Of a stretch of 11,915 nt of DNA, positions 1-7,858 are shown piece after piece. The DNA comes from Holophagaceae bacterium. GTDB lineage: Bacteria > Acidobacteriota > Holophagae > Holophagales > Holophagaceae. Below the pieces are notes generated by a model that did not search any database, was not told the origin of the DNA, and saw only the letters and a list, made by a program, of their open reading frames with translations. The DNA lies in NCBI GenBank assembly GCA_003158505.1, contig PMJK01000065.1, forward strand, positions 1-11,915, written 5' to 3'. Both the position numbers and the translations under genes were made by a program. The stretch's first letter is position 1. The number at the start of each line of letters is the position of its first letter.

Positions 1-3000
1 GCTCCTCCTGCAGATCCTTCTGCGCGAAGTAGAGCAGGCTCTTCACCACGCCCCGACCCCGCAGGCAGGCATTCATGATGGTGTCGAGGCTCTTCGCCAC
101 AGGCGAGAAGGGATCCGCACTCTCACGCAGGGCTGAGGACAGGCTGAGGATGGCCCCCAGCACATTGTTCATGTCGTGGGCCACCCCGCCCGCCAGACTG
201 CCCAGGCTTTCCAGCTTCTGGGCCTGATGCAGCTGGGCCTCCAGGGAGCGCCGTTCCTCCTGATCCCGCTTCAGACCAGTTATGTCCTCCTTGATGGCGA
301 TGTAGTGGATCAATCGGCCATCCACATCCTTCACGGGCGCGATGGTGGCCCGTTCATGGAAGGGCTCGCCGCCCTTCTTGAGGTTCTCCAGCTCACCCAC
401 CCAGATCTCTCCCTGGGTCAGGGTCCCCCACATCTGCTGATAGACCTTGGGCGGCGTGGAAGGCGACTTCAGGATCCGCGGATTCTGGCCGACAGCCTCG
501 TCCGCGGTATAGCCGGTCACCCGGGTGAACCAGGGATTCACGTACTCGATTTTTCCCGACGCGTCCGTGATCACGACACTGAGTGGGCTCTGTTCCAGCG
601 CCATGGAAATGGTCCGCAGGGATTCCCCCATCTCCTTCCGCTGGGCCTCGCCGGCCAGGTGGTCCAGGGCGAAGGAAACATCGCTGGCGGCTTCTTCCAG
701 CAGCGCCACCTCATGGGGTCCGAAGAAACCCTTCTCCGTGGAGTACACCGTCAGGGAGCCGCAGACCACATCGTCCTGCCGGAGGGGGAAGGCCGCTGAG
801 GCTGCATATCCGCATCGGGCTGCCTTACCGTGCCAGGGGCTTGCATCCGAATTGCCCAGGAAGTCGTTCTCCACACAGGACACGCCTTCGCGGATGACCC
901 GGCCCGTGGGGCCCCGCCCCATGGGCGTATCATCGCTGCGCACCTCGAGGCCATCGAGGTACCCGTTCGCATCCCCGTAGGAACTGAGGACCCGGACCTC
1001 GTGAGAGGCCGGATCATTCCATGCGATCCAGACCATGCTGAATCGGCCGAACATCACCATCACTTCGCAGATCTTGTCCAGCAGGGCCTCGCGGGTAGGT
1101 GAGAAGACGATGGCCTGGTTCACCTGACTAAGGGCCGCATACATCTGGGTCAACCCCTCGAGCTGGCGGGCCTGGGCCCTGAGCTGAGTGATGTCCCGAA
1201 CCATGGTGAGCACGCAGGCTTCGCCTTCGATCTCGATCAGGCTGGCGGACATGAGGCCCGTGAGCACGGATCCGTCCTTGCGGCGGAAGGGCGCCTCCAG
1301 TCCCTCGACCATGCCATCCCGGCTCAACCCCTCGAGGAGCCGCTGGCGGTCCTCCGCATGCACCCATAGCCCCAGGTCGCCCGGCAGGGAGGAGCGCCCC
1401 AGAACCTCCTCTGCGGTGTAGCCCGAGATCCGCGTGAAGCCGTCATTGGCGGCCACGTAGACGCCGTCGGACAGGCGGTTGATGTTCACGGCGTCGGGAC
1501 TGGCCTGGAAGGCCTTGGAGAACTTTTCCTCGGATGCCTCCAGGGCGGCTCGGGCCTGTCTACGTTCGGTGATGTCCCGGATCACTCCCTTCAGCGCCAT
1601 CGGCCGTCCGGCCTCATCCCAATGAAGTTCCCCGGTGCCCCGGACCCACCGGGGCTGGCCGTCGAGTTTCCTGATGATCGGATATTCCAGATCGAAGTTC
1701 TCGTGACGCTCGATGATCCCGGCCACGTAGGCCTGCATCTGCTCCCGGAACGAGGGGGCGATGAGGTCTGTCCAGCCCAGGAGGTTACGGGGATGGGTCT
1801 CGTCGATGCCGAAGATGCGGTCCAGATACGGGCTGCCCTTCCACACATCTCCCGGGATGTCCCACACGTAGGTCCCGATCCCTCCGGCTTCCTCGGCGGC
1901 CCGCAGGAAGTGTTCGCTCTTCTGGAGCGCGGCCTCTGCCCGCCACCGCCGTTCCTCGCCGGCCAGATGGTCCAGGGCGAAGGAGATGTCCAGGGCGGCC
2001 TCCTCGAGGAGATCCGCCTCCTGCTTGCCAAAGAAATCCTTCTCGCCGGCATAGACCACGAGCGCGCCGCAAACCTCGCCTTCCTCACGGATGGGGAAGG
2101 CGGCGATGGAGACTAGGCCGGCCGCTGCGAGCTCCTCCCGCCAGGGGGCGGATTCCGGCGCCGCCAGGTAGTCGTTGATCAGACATGGACGCGCCTGGCG
2201 GATGGCGGTGCCCACGGCGCCCCGGCCCTCATCGGAGTCATCCGTGCGCACGGAATTCCGGTCCAGCATGCCGTGAATATCCCCGTGGCGGGCCGCCACC
2301 TCGACCCGGTGGGAGGCAGGATCATTCAAACCGATCCAGGCCATGCGACACCGCCCGAACTCGACCATGGCCTCACAGATCTTGTCGAACAGGGCCTCCC
2401 GGGTGGGCGACCAGACGATGGCCTGGTTCACCTGGCTGAGGGCGGCATAGAGTTGGGTCATCCGCAGGACCTCCCGCTCCTGGGCGCGGCGCTCGGAGAT
2501 GTCCCGGGCGAAGGTAATGAGTCGCAACTCTCCCTCGAACGATAGTGCCCTGGAGCTGACTTCGACCGGGAAGGTACTCCCGTTTTTGCGACGGTGGACG
2601 GTCTCGAACCGCCCTGATCCGGAGGCCTTCACCTGGTCGATCATGAGCCGCGCTTTGGCCTGGTCTTCAGGCAGGCGCAGATCCAGGACGTTCATCGCCC
2701 GGAGTTCCTCCAGCATGTACCCGTAGCTTTCCACGGCCCGGGTATTGGCGTCTTGGATGCGGCCGTCTCCATCGATCAGGAGGATGATGTCGTTGGCTTC
2801 GCGCATCAACAATTCGAAGTGCTGAAAGAGGTTCAGCTGTTTCCGGGCCATCTCCGCGTCGTGGTGCTTGAGTAGGAGGCCCAGGGCCCCCGCTACCAGG
2901 GTCAACACCCCCATCAGGCCCAGCGTCCCCACCCAGACGCGCTGGCGTAGAGGCCCGTAGACTTCGGCCGAATCCACCTTCGCCACCATGTGCCATCCCG

Positions 3001-4516
3001 TTCCTGGAACGGATTGGAGGACTGAAACCACCGGGACGCCCCGGTAGTCTGTGCCTTCCACCAGGCCCTCCTGCCCCAGGACAGCCCGTACCGCTGGCAC
3101 ACTGGCGTTTCCCGACAGTGGCAGGCGCAGCGCCATCGCGGTGCCGGCCCTGTGGCGGAGGTCATTGAGGAACTGGACCTCGTCCCCGTCCTGGCGCACC
3201 AGCAGGGTTTCCGCACTGGCGCTGGCGGTGGGCCAGGACTGGATGAGGGGGTAGAGGAACTGCCTGGGATCCACCACCAGCAGGAGCACCCCCTCGGCGG
3301 TCGCCTTGCCGGCTCTGGCCCCGATGGGTACCCACAGGTTCATGGTGGCGTCCGGCTGGCCGGGATTCCGGTGCAGGTCCTGGACCCGCAATTCCCTGGA
3401 GCACAGGGCCTGCTGGAGTTCAGGGCCCTCCAAGTCCAGGGACGCCGGTCCACTGGCCGGGACCGAAAGACGGATCCGGCCCTGAGCATCGAAGAGGACC
3501 ACGCGGCAGTAGGCGTTTTTCTGGACTGCCTCCAGCCACGCCCGCAGATCCGCCTCGGGCGGGGCCAGTGGGGATCCAGACAGGAACCGCCGCAGCTGAG
3601 TCTGGATCAGCGTGCCCTGGGCGATCTGGTCCGCATCATCCCGTCGCTCGCCATACCAGGTGGTGATCTGCCGGGCCTTCAAGGCCGCGATGGCCTTGAG
3701 TTCATTCTGGACCCGCGTCCGCGTCTCGCACAGCTGCCCCCTCAAGTAGAAGGATCCATTGACCAGCACGAGGGCACCGAGGGAAAGGAACAGGATCCAC
3801 ACCCCCGTGGAGATCCCGAGGATCGATCCACGGCGCGCCTTTCCCTGCCCGGTACTGAACGCGGCCAGGGGCCAGGTATCCCAGCCCGCAGACAGATGCA
3901 GCGAAAAGCCCAGCGTCCAGGCGCAGAAAGCCGAGGGCAGGGACATGGGGACGTGACCGGTCCCGTAAAGGAGGGGGGCCCCCGCCGCGTAGCTGACCAG
4001 CACCAGGGCGCCGATCGTCTCGGAGACTATGGCCACCAGGGCCGCGGCCTGCCGCATGCTCCAGAGCGCCTCGGAGCGCAGCCGCCGGATGAGGAACGAA
4101 CAGGCAGCACCGAGCAGGGCGATGTCCGTCAGCAGCGAGGTCACCTGCTGGTGGGGCCAACGGTGCAGCACCCACCCTTCGAAGGTCTGAGTACCCCCTT
4201 GGGTGTGACTGAAGACTAGGAGCAGGCTGGGCAGCGCCACCAGGACAGCCACCCCGCAGGCCAGGCGGCGGGCGGCCGCTGAGTCCGGCCGCATATCCAG
4301 CATCAGGATGGCGCCGACGAGCAGGATCACCATCGCCGCGGCGAGGGGCGCCATGGGCACGAGCCCCCAGCCCATGGCAGCCAGGGCGTGCGCGCCGAGG
4401 AAGGAGCCGACCAGCACCACGAGGGCCATCGCACCGGCGGCCAAGGCCAAGGCCACCCTCAACTTCCGGAGGACGGTCGGCCAAAAGGAGCCCTGGGGCG
4501 CGGTAAATTCGTCCAT
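1..4516 (-). CDS. Giant membrane-bound multi-PAS/GAF sensor histidine kinase, C-terminus cut by the left edge
   Basis: The frame is open from an ATG at 4514-4516 to the left edge (1505 residues). AAGGA lies 8 nt before the start. About seven hydrophobic helices (near residues 21-43, 54-74, 85-103, 125-144, 157-178, 191-211, 231-253) precede a hydrophilic sensor (about 255-525) and an eighth helix (528-549). Positive-inside charges put the sensor outside the membrane. Cytoplasmic order: PAS (563-680, ending in a PAC-like ARDISERR), GAF (686-845), PAS (865-985, ending RDITERR), PAS (990-1112), GAF (1122-1281), PAS (1294-1415), then HisKA with H-box A-H-D-M-N-N and phospho-acceptor His1447. The HATPase domain, and any receiver domain, would lie outside the window. 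As a family member it should autophosphorylate and signal to a response regulator; the partner and stimulus are unknown. The two GAF domains are close copies. The histidine-kinase call is firm; the sensor class is not assigned. Confidence 0.93.
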   Translation of the reverse strand, partial: MDEFTAPQGSFWPTVLRKLRVALALAAGAMALVVLVGSFLGAHALAAMGWGLVPMAPLAAAMVILLVGAILMLDMRPDSAAARRLACGVAVLVALPSLLLVFSHTQGGTQTFEGWVLHRWPHQQVTSLLTDIALLGAACSFLIRRLRSEALWSMRQAAALVAIVSETIGALVLVSYAAGAPLLYGTGHVPMSLPSAFCAWTLGFSLHLSAGWDTWPLAAFSTGQGKARRGSILGISTGVWILFLSLGALVLVNGSFYLRGQLCETRTRVQNELKAIAALKARQITTWYGERRDDADQIAQGTLIQTQLRRFLSGSPLAPPEADLRAWLEAVQKNAYCRVVLFDAQGRIRLSVPASGPASLDLEGPELQQALCSRELRVQDLHRNPGQPDATMNLWVPIGARAGKATAEGVLLLVVDPRQFLYPLIQSWPTASASAETLLVRQDGDEVQFLNDLRHRAGTAMALRLPLSGNASVPAVRAVLGQEGLVEGTDYRGVPVVSVLQSVPGTGWHMVAKVDSAEVYGPLRQRVWVGTLGLMGVLTLVAGALGLLLKHHDAEMARKQLNLFQHFELLMREANDIILLIDGDGRIQDANTRAVESYGYMLEELRAMNVLDLRLPEDQAKARLMIDQVKASGSGRFETVHRRKNGSTFPVEVSSRALSFEGELRLITFARDISERRAQEREVLRMTQLYAALSQVNQAIVWSPTREALFDKICEAMVEFGRCRMAWIGLNDPASHRVEVAARHGDIHGMLDRNSVRTDDSDEGRGAVGTAIRQARPCLINDYLAAPESAPWREELAAAGLVSIAAFPIREEGEVCGALVVYAGEKDFFGKQEADLLEEAALDISFALDHLAGEERRWRAEAALQKSEHFLRAAEEAGGIGTYVWDIPGDVWKGSPYLDRIFGIDETHPRNLLGWTDLIAPSFREQMQAYVAGIIERHENFDLEYPIIRKLDGQPRWVRGTGELHWDEAGRPMALKGVIRDITERRQARAALEASEEKFSKAFQASPDAVNINRLSDGVYVAANDGFTRISGYTAEEVLGRSSLPGDLGLWVHAEDRQRLLEGLSRDGMVEGLEAPFRRKDGSVLTGLMSASLIEIEGEACVLTMVRDITQLRAQARQLEGLTQMYAALSQVNQAIVFSPTREALLDKICEVMVMFGRFSMVWIAWNDPASHEVRVLSSYGDANGYLDGLEVRSDDTPMGRGPTGRVIREGVSCVENDFLGNSDASPWHGKAARCGYAASAAFPLRQDDVVCGSLTVYSTEKGFFGPHEVALLEEAASDVSFALDHLAGEAQRKEMGESLRTISMALEQSPLSVVITDASGKIEYVNPWFTRVTGYTADEAVGQNPRILKSPSTPPKVYQQMWGTLTQGEIWVGELENLKKGGEPFHERATIAPVKDVDGRLIHYIAIKEDITGLKRDQEERRSLEAQLHQAQKLESLGSLAGGVAHDMNNVLGAILSLSSALRESADPFSPVAKSLDTIMNACLRGRGVVKSLLYFAQKDLQEE
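654..1153 (-). repeat. Internal duplication in the kinase gene, second GAF copy
   Basis: This segment encodes GAF domain 2 and is the partner of the copy at 1962-2461. No net insertion or deletion separates the two copies, since the offset is 1308 bp at both ends. The middle of the domain has diverged more than its edges: residues around the presumed ligand pocket differ while the flanking helices are nearly unchanged. Confidence 0.8.
1962..2461 (-). repeat. Internal duplication in the kinase gene, first GAF copy
   Basis: This segment encodes GAF domain 1 of the kinase. It matches 654-1153 at a constant offset of 1308 bp (436 codons) at both ends. Shared protein stretches include LSQVNQAIV, SPTREAL and DKICE near the GAF start and SFALDHLAGE at its end. 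DNA identity is obvious by eye in several blocks, for example 2415-2434 against 1107-1126. This indicates an in-gene segmental duplication that has since diverged. Confidence 0.8.
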
Positions 4517-4720
4517 CAATTACATCCTTGGTCATTGCATCGGCTGGATTACCTGGACTGTGAGCCTTGGGAGTGACCAGGAACTTCTTGGCCCCGAATG
4601 AATTATCTACAACCGCAGAGAAGCACTTCATAACCTCCTTCGTGACATCAATCACACCCTGTTCACCCATCACACCAGGCTCCATGTTCTCCCTAGTTAG
4701 GAGTCCTGATGGCGTGGTCG
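4517..4720. other. Intergenic gap between the MlaD-like gene and the kinase gene
   Basis: This 204-bp stretch has visibly lower GC (about half) than the surrounding genes. It holds the kinase Shine-Dalgarno and three 9-bp tandem units at 4650-4676. On the minus strand GATAAT occurs about 95 nt before the kinase start and could serve as a -10 box, but no good -35 was found. No convincing terminator for the upstream mlaEFD genes is visible. A minus-strand frame from an ATG at 4685 crosses the gap without a stop, but it shows no GC3 bias and merges into a shadow frame of the kinase, so I do not call it a gene. Confidence 0.5.
4650..4676 (-). repeat. Three tandem 9-bp units upstream of the kinase gene
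   Basis: On the minus strand the units read GGTGTGATG, GGTGAACAG and GGTGTGATT. The first and third share eight of nine bases; the middle one shares GGTG and a matching A. An exact 18-bp spacing of GGTGTGAT is about 1.7 helical turns. Direct repeats upstream of a signalling gene can be response-regulator sites, but this is inference from position only. Confidence 0.4.
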
Positions 4721-5686
4721 TCAGGGATTGTGCGGTGCCTCCTTCCCGGCCTCCACGTTCTTCTTCGCCTTCTCGCGCTCGGCCTCGCTGGGGGTGCCCC
4801 AGACCACGCGGCTGGGCTTCTGCTTGAGGATCTCCAGGAGCTCTTCGACGGAGGCCAGGGAGCGGCGGAGGCTCTTGAGGCTCTGGACCAGCTCCGGGTG
4901 GTCCTGGTCGGTGAAGCGGCCCATGAAGGCCTCGGCCTGCTTGAGGGTGGCCGCGAGGCTCACAAGGATCTGATCCACCTCGGGGCCGCGCCGCTCCATC
5001 AGGGCCCGCACGGTGGACAGGCTCTGGTCGAGGGCGGCCAGGGCCTTGTCCGCCTCGCCCATGCTGCGGTCCGCGTGGCCCACCAGCCCGCGGCTTTCCT
5101 TGGCTAGGGCCTGGAATTCCTTCAGGGTGCCGTCAAGGGAGTGCAGCGCCTGGTGGATGGATGGATGGTCCAGCACATCGCCCAGCCCCTTCCGCTCGAT
5201 GCGGCTGCGAAGGCCATCCACGCCCGCCTGGAGGCTGACCATGAGGTGGTCCGTGCGCTCCAGCACACCGGCGATAGACACCCCGGAATCCCCCGGAATC
5301 TCGTCGCCCGCGGCCAGGGGCACGGTCCGCTCCGCCAGGTCCGGCAGCTTCAGATCCAGCATCACGCTGCCGACACCCTTGGGAGCCAGGTTCGCCCGCG
5401 TTCCGCGCCAGAGCTTGATGTCTTCGCGCAGGGCGATGCGGGCCAGGAAGTAGTAGTCCTGCCCCTCCTGGCGCATATCCACCCGCTCCACGGAACCCAC
5501 GCGGTAGCCCTTGAGCTGCACATCCGTGCCCGGCGCCAGCCCCTCCATCTGATCGAGGCGCACCACCAGCGGATAGGTCCGCTCGGTGACGGCTCCGGCG
5601 TTCTTGTAGGCCACCAGGCCCACGAAGAGGGCCAGGGCGGCCAGGACCAGCAGGCCCAGTCGGGCATCCTGCGTCTCGAAATTCAT
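4721..5686 (-). CDS. mlaD: MCE-domain substrate-binding protein of an Mla-type lipid ABC transporter (MlaD-like)
   Basis: This 321-residue protein has a short N-terminus, one membrane anchor (about residues 9-27, leucine/alanine-rich) and an MCE domain (about 38-120). The MCE domain has the usual LDQMEGLAPGTDVQLKGYRV start and a glycine-rich GVGSVMLDLK segment. A long helical tail follows (about 140-300) that is likely to coil, ending in a charged low-complexity end. In the family, MlaD forms a hexameric ring on the periplasmic face that passes phospholipid to or from the permease. The start ATG overlaps the stop of the ATPase gene by 4 bp (ATGA), with GGAG 5 nt upstream, implying translational coupling. 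It is well over 100 residues longer than E. coli MlaD because of the helical tail, as in many MCE proteins outside Enterobacteria. Confidence 0.9.
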   Translation of the reverse strand: MNFETQDARLGLLVLAALALFVGLVAYKNAGAVTERTYPLVVRLDQMEGLAPGTDVQLKGYRVGSVERVDMRQEGQDYYFLARIALREDIKLWRGTRANLAPKGVGSVMLDLKLPDLAERTVPLAAGDEIPGDSGVSIAGVLERTDHLMVSLQAGVDGLRSRIERKGLGDVLDHPSIHQALHSLDGTLKEFQALAKESRGLVGHADRSMGEADKALAALDQSLSTVRALMERRGPEVDQILVSLAATLKQAEAFMGRFTDQDHPELVQSLKSLRRSLASVEELLEILKQKPSRVVWGTPSEAEREKAKKNVEAGKEAPHNP

Positions 5687-6348
5687 GGCAACTCCACGGA
5701 CATCGGCGCGTGGGAAAGCTGGAGGCGGGCCGCCTCCAGGTAGCTGAATGCATCACCCTCTTCGGCCGCGATGATCAAGGTGCAAGATTTGTCGGCGGCC
5801 CATGCCTGGATCAGACCCTGGGCGATGGTACGGTCCGCCGCATCCAGGCCCTCCAGGGGATCGTCCAGCAGGATCAGCTCGGGATCCAGGGCCAGGACCC
5901 GGGCGAGGTTCGCCTGCTTGCGGGCGGAGACACTCACGGCGTGGGGACGGAGACCCGCCACAGCCTGCAGGTTCATGCGCTCCAGGGCCTCGCCCGTGCG
6001 GCGTTCCAGCTCGGTCCCGGACACCCCCAGGAACCTCAGGGGAAGGGCGATGTTCTCCCGCAGACTGAGGTTCGAAAGCAGCCCACCGGAGGGAAAGGCA
6101 AAGCCCATGCGGACGTGCCCGGCCAGCGCGAGGATGCCACCCCCAGGCCAGACCTCCTGTCCGCCGATCCGGACCTGGCCCCGGGCGGGCCGTTCCGTTC
6201 CGGCGAGCACCCTCAGCAGGCCACTCTTCCCGCCGCCACTGGGCCCGTGCAGCAGGAGGTTGCCACCCCGGGCCACGACCAGGTCGAGCCCCTCCATCAG
6301 CCGGCGGCCATCCAGGGCATCCAGGGCTAGGTCGCGGACGTCGATCAT
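5683..6348 (-). CDS. mlaF: MlaF-like ABC ATPase with degenerate catalytic motifs
   Basis: This 221-residue protein sits between the permease and MCE genes. I chose the ATG at 6346-6348, 13 bp after the mlaE stop; a longer in-frame extension (to 6552) would overlap mlaE and is non-homologous basic sequence. Walker A is intact (GPSGGGKS, 35-42). Compared gap-free with E. coli MlaF (recalled sequence), the other motifs are altered. The Q-loop Gln is Pro86 (FAFPSGG for LFQSGA). The signature LSGGM is VSVSA (138-142). Walker B is LILLDDP, with Asp163 for the catalytic Glu. The switch His is Ala195. The D-loop GLD (167-169) remains. The protein also lacks the C-terminal extension of E. coli MlaF. 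The family energises lipid transport by MlaE; here hydrolysis may be impaired. Family membership is firm; activity is doubtful. Confidence 0.88.
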   Translation of the reverse strand: MIDVRDLALDALDGRRLMEGLDLVVARGGNLLLHGPSGGGKSGLLRVLAGTERPARGQVRIGGQEVWPGGGILALAGHVRMGFAFPSGGLLSNLSLRENIALPLRFLGVSGTELERRTGEALERMNLQAVAGLRPHAVSVSARKQANLARVLALDPELILLDDPLEGLDAADRTIAQGLIQAWAADKSCTLIIAAEEGDAFSYLEAARLQLSHAPMSVELP

Positions 6349-6361
6349 CGGCCGTCCCGGG

Positions 6362-7147
6362 TCAGAAGTAGAAGAGGGCGGCGATGAGGCCGTCCAGGGC
6401 GAAGACCGCCACCAGGGCCGACACCACGGTCTTGGTGACCGCCTGGGGGATCTCGGTCTGGCTGCGCCGGATGCGCAGGCCGAAGTGGCAGGCATGGAAG
6501 GTGATCGCTCCCGCGAAGAGCAGGATCTTGAGGAGGGTCGCGGCGAAATCACGATTGGACAGGGACTGTCGCACAGAATTCATGAAGAACCCGAACGTGA
6601 CGCCATACTTGAGCTTCGCCACCAGGAAGCCCCCCGCCAGGGCGGCGGTGTCGAAGAACACCACCAGCACGAACAGCGAAATCATCACGCCCAGCCACCG
6701 GGGCAGGAGCAGGTACTGGTAGGGATTGATGCCGTGGACGGCCAGGGCATCGACCTCCCCGTTCAGCTGCATGGCGCCCAGCTCGGTGGCGATGGCGGTG
6801 GAACTGCGGCCGATCACGAGCACGGCAGTGAGCAGGGGCCCCAGTTCCCGCAGGATGATGAGCACCATCAGCACGCCGATATAATTCTCGGCCCCCAGGC
6901 CCGAAAGCTGGCTGAAGGCCTGGATGAGCGTCACCGCGCCCAGCAGAAGAGCTGTGCCGCTCACGAGCCACAGCGCATCGAGGCCGGTGAAGCGGATCTG
7001 CAGCTTGGTCTGTCCCGCCACCACGGCCAGCTGGCCCATGCGCAGCAGCAGGGCCTGGCGCAGTGTATGCAGGACCAGGAACGCCTGGTCGCCCAGGAAT
7101 TCCAGGAAGCCGCGAACCGGCGCGCCGAGCCGGGCTAGGTAAGTCAT
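6362..7147 (-). CDS. mlaE: MlaE-family lipid ABC transporter permease
   Basis: This 261-residue integral membrane protein has an amphipathic N-terminal region (about 1-50) and at least five hydrophobic segments. The diagnostic MlaE features are visible: ELGPLLTAVLV at 101-111, the coupling segment GRSSTAIATELGAM at 113-126, and EVDAL at 131-135, followed by the HGINPYQYLLLPR stretch. In the family, two MlaE copies form the core that moves phospholipid between the inner membrane and the MCE ring. The start ATG at 7145-7147 has AGGTGA about 7 nt upstream and lies 37 bp after the CAP gene; the ATPase gene begins 13 bp after its stop. No mlaB or mlaC follows. The coupling segment that should touch the ATPase looks conserved, in contrast to the degenerate ATPase next to it. 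Confidence 0.93.
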   Translation of the reverse strand: MTYLARLGAPVRGFLEFLGDQAFLVLHTLRQALLLRMGQLAVVAGQTKLQIRFTGLDALWLVSGTALLLGAVTLIQAFSQLSGLGAENYIGVLMVLIILRELGPLLTAVLVIGRSSTAIATELGAMQLNGEVDALAVHGINPYQYLLLPRWLGVMISLFVLVVFFDTAALAGGFLVAKLKYGVTFGFFMNSVRQSLSNRDFAATLLKILLFAGAITFHACHFGLRIRRSQTEIPQAVTKTVVSALVAVFALDGLIAALFYF

Positions 7148-7184
7148 GGCACATCACCTAAGGGTTGTGTGGCCCAGGCTAGCA

Positions 7185-7808
7185 CTAATGCCCGAGGGTG
7201 AATCCGTCCGCGTAATCGATGACGGTCACCACCTGGTAGTCCCGGTGGGGCGCCGACCCCACCCCGGCCTGATGAAGATCCGGGTTGAAGATGGTCTGGC
7301 GATGCCCCCGGCTGGGGACGCCGTCGTCCACCAGGAGCTGGATGACCACCTGGCGGGGATCCTCCTCCAGGGTGCTGATATTCTCGGCGATGAGCCCATG
7401 CCAGGTGCCTAGGCGGTTGAGCCGATCGGAAAGCCGGCTGCCGTCGGAGCCCACATGCTCGAGGGCGCCTCGGGGCCCCAGGTCCCGGGCGTGGAGGCGG
7501 GCAGCCCGGGCCAGTCCTTCGTTGAAGCGGAGGGGCCCGACGGGGCGTGCGGCTTCGAGGAAGTCGATGGCCTCATCGTAGGCGTCCTGCCCTTCCTCCG
7601 TGCGCAGAGGCGTGCGCCCCGGCCGCTTCCAGAGGGTGCCCTCGAAGCAGTTCCTCAGTTCGAGGAGGTGCCTCGCATAGGCCCTGGGATTCACCCGGGC
7701 ATCGCTCAGCTCCTGCACCACGGCCCGCTCGAAGGCCTTGGCCTTCTCCTGCGCGGATTCCTGGGCCGGAAGCGCCAAGGCGACCAGCAGCAGCGCGGCA
7801 AACCTCAT
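7185..7808 (-). CDS. Secreted CAP/SCP-domain protein (YkwD-like)
   Basis: This 207-residue protein starts at the ATG at 7806-7808, with GAGGTG upstream. A longer frame reaching into cysK is rejected because this start gives a clean signal peptide (MRFAALLLVALALPA, likely cleaved after Ala15). The mature part is a CAP (cysteine-rich secretory / pathogenesis-related) domain. It has residues for the usual cavity: His106 (ARLHARDLG), His118 (LEHVGSDG), Glu142 (AENIS) and His169 (GHRQTIF), then the C-terminal GVG and VVTVIDYADGF strands. Bacterial CAP proteins are extracytoplasmic, and their biochemical role is mostly unknown; lipid binding is known for eukaryotic relatives. It sits 50 bp after cysK and 37 bp before mlaE, so it may be co-transcribed with the lipid transporter. 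The fold call is firm; the function is open. Confidence 0.88.
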   Translation of the reverse strand: MRFAALLLVALALPAQESAQEKAKAFERAVVQELSDARVNPRAYARHLLELRNCFEGTLWKRPGRTPLRTEEGQDAYDEAIDFLEAARPVGPLRFNEGLARAARLHARDLGPRGALEHVGSDGSRLSDRLNRLGTWHGLIAENISTLEEDPRQVVIQLLVDDGVPSRGHRQTIFNPDLHQAGVGSAPHRDYQVVTVIDYADGFTLGH

Positions 7809-7815
7809 GAACACC

Positions 7816-7836
7816 TCGGGGTGATCCCGAAGTATA
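7816..7836 (-). promoter_or_regulatory. Possible -10 box and small hairpin before the CAP gene
   Basis: On the minus strand TATACT (7831-7836) is followed at once by a 5-bp stem TCGGG/CCCGA with a 5-nt loop (7816-7830), just before the CAP Shine-Dalgarno. TATACT resembles a sigma-70 -10 box, but no acceptable -35 is found 16-18 bp upstream. The hairpin has no following T run, so it is not a standard terminator. This could be a weak internal start for the CAP-mlaEFD genes, or chance. Confidence 0.25.
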
Positions 7837-7858
7837 GATGAGGGGCGCAGAGGAAGGT

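Noticed and set aside
3152..4219. Plus-strand open frame of 355 codons opposite the kinase
   Set aside because: It is a shadow of the kinase gene: the opposite frame gives a coherent PAS/GAF/HisKA protein, while this one is Gly/Arg/Gln/Pro-rich with no domain.
3702..4685. Minus-strand open frame starting in the gap before the kinase
   Set aside because: The first ~56 residues read like protein, but third codon positions show no GC bias, unlike the neighbours, and the rest is a shadow frame of the kinase.
4681..4720. Terminator after mlaD
   Set aside because: Small stems such as CCTGA/TCAGG with an 11-nt loop lack a GC-rich core and a T run.
4517..4720. Riboswitch (cyclic di-GMP type) before the kinase
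   Set aside because: No match to the conserved core of GEMM or other riboswitches I can recognise.
5281..5300. Exact tandem 10-bp repeat inside mlaD
   Set aside because: The two units encode part of the loop EIPGDSG in frame; it is a short coincidence in coding sequence without further copies.
5771..7138. Plus-strand open frame of 455 codons opposite mlaF and mlaE
   Set aside because: High-GC antisense shadow; composition is low-complexity and two conserved proteins are encoded on the other strand.
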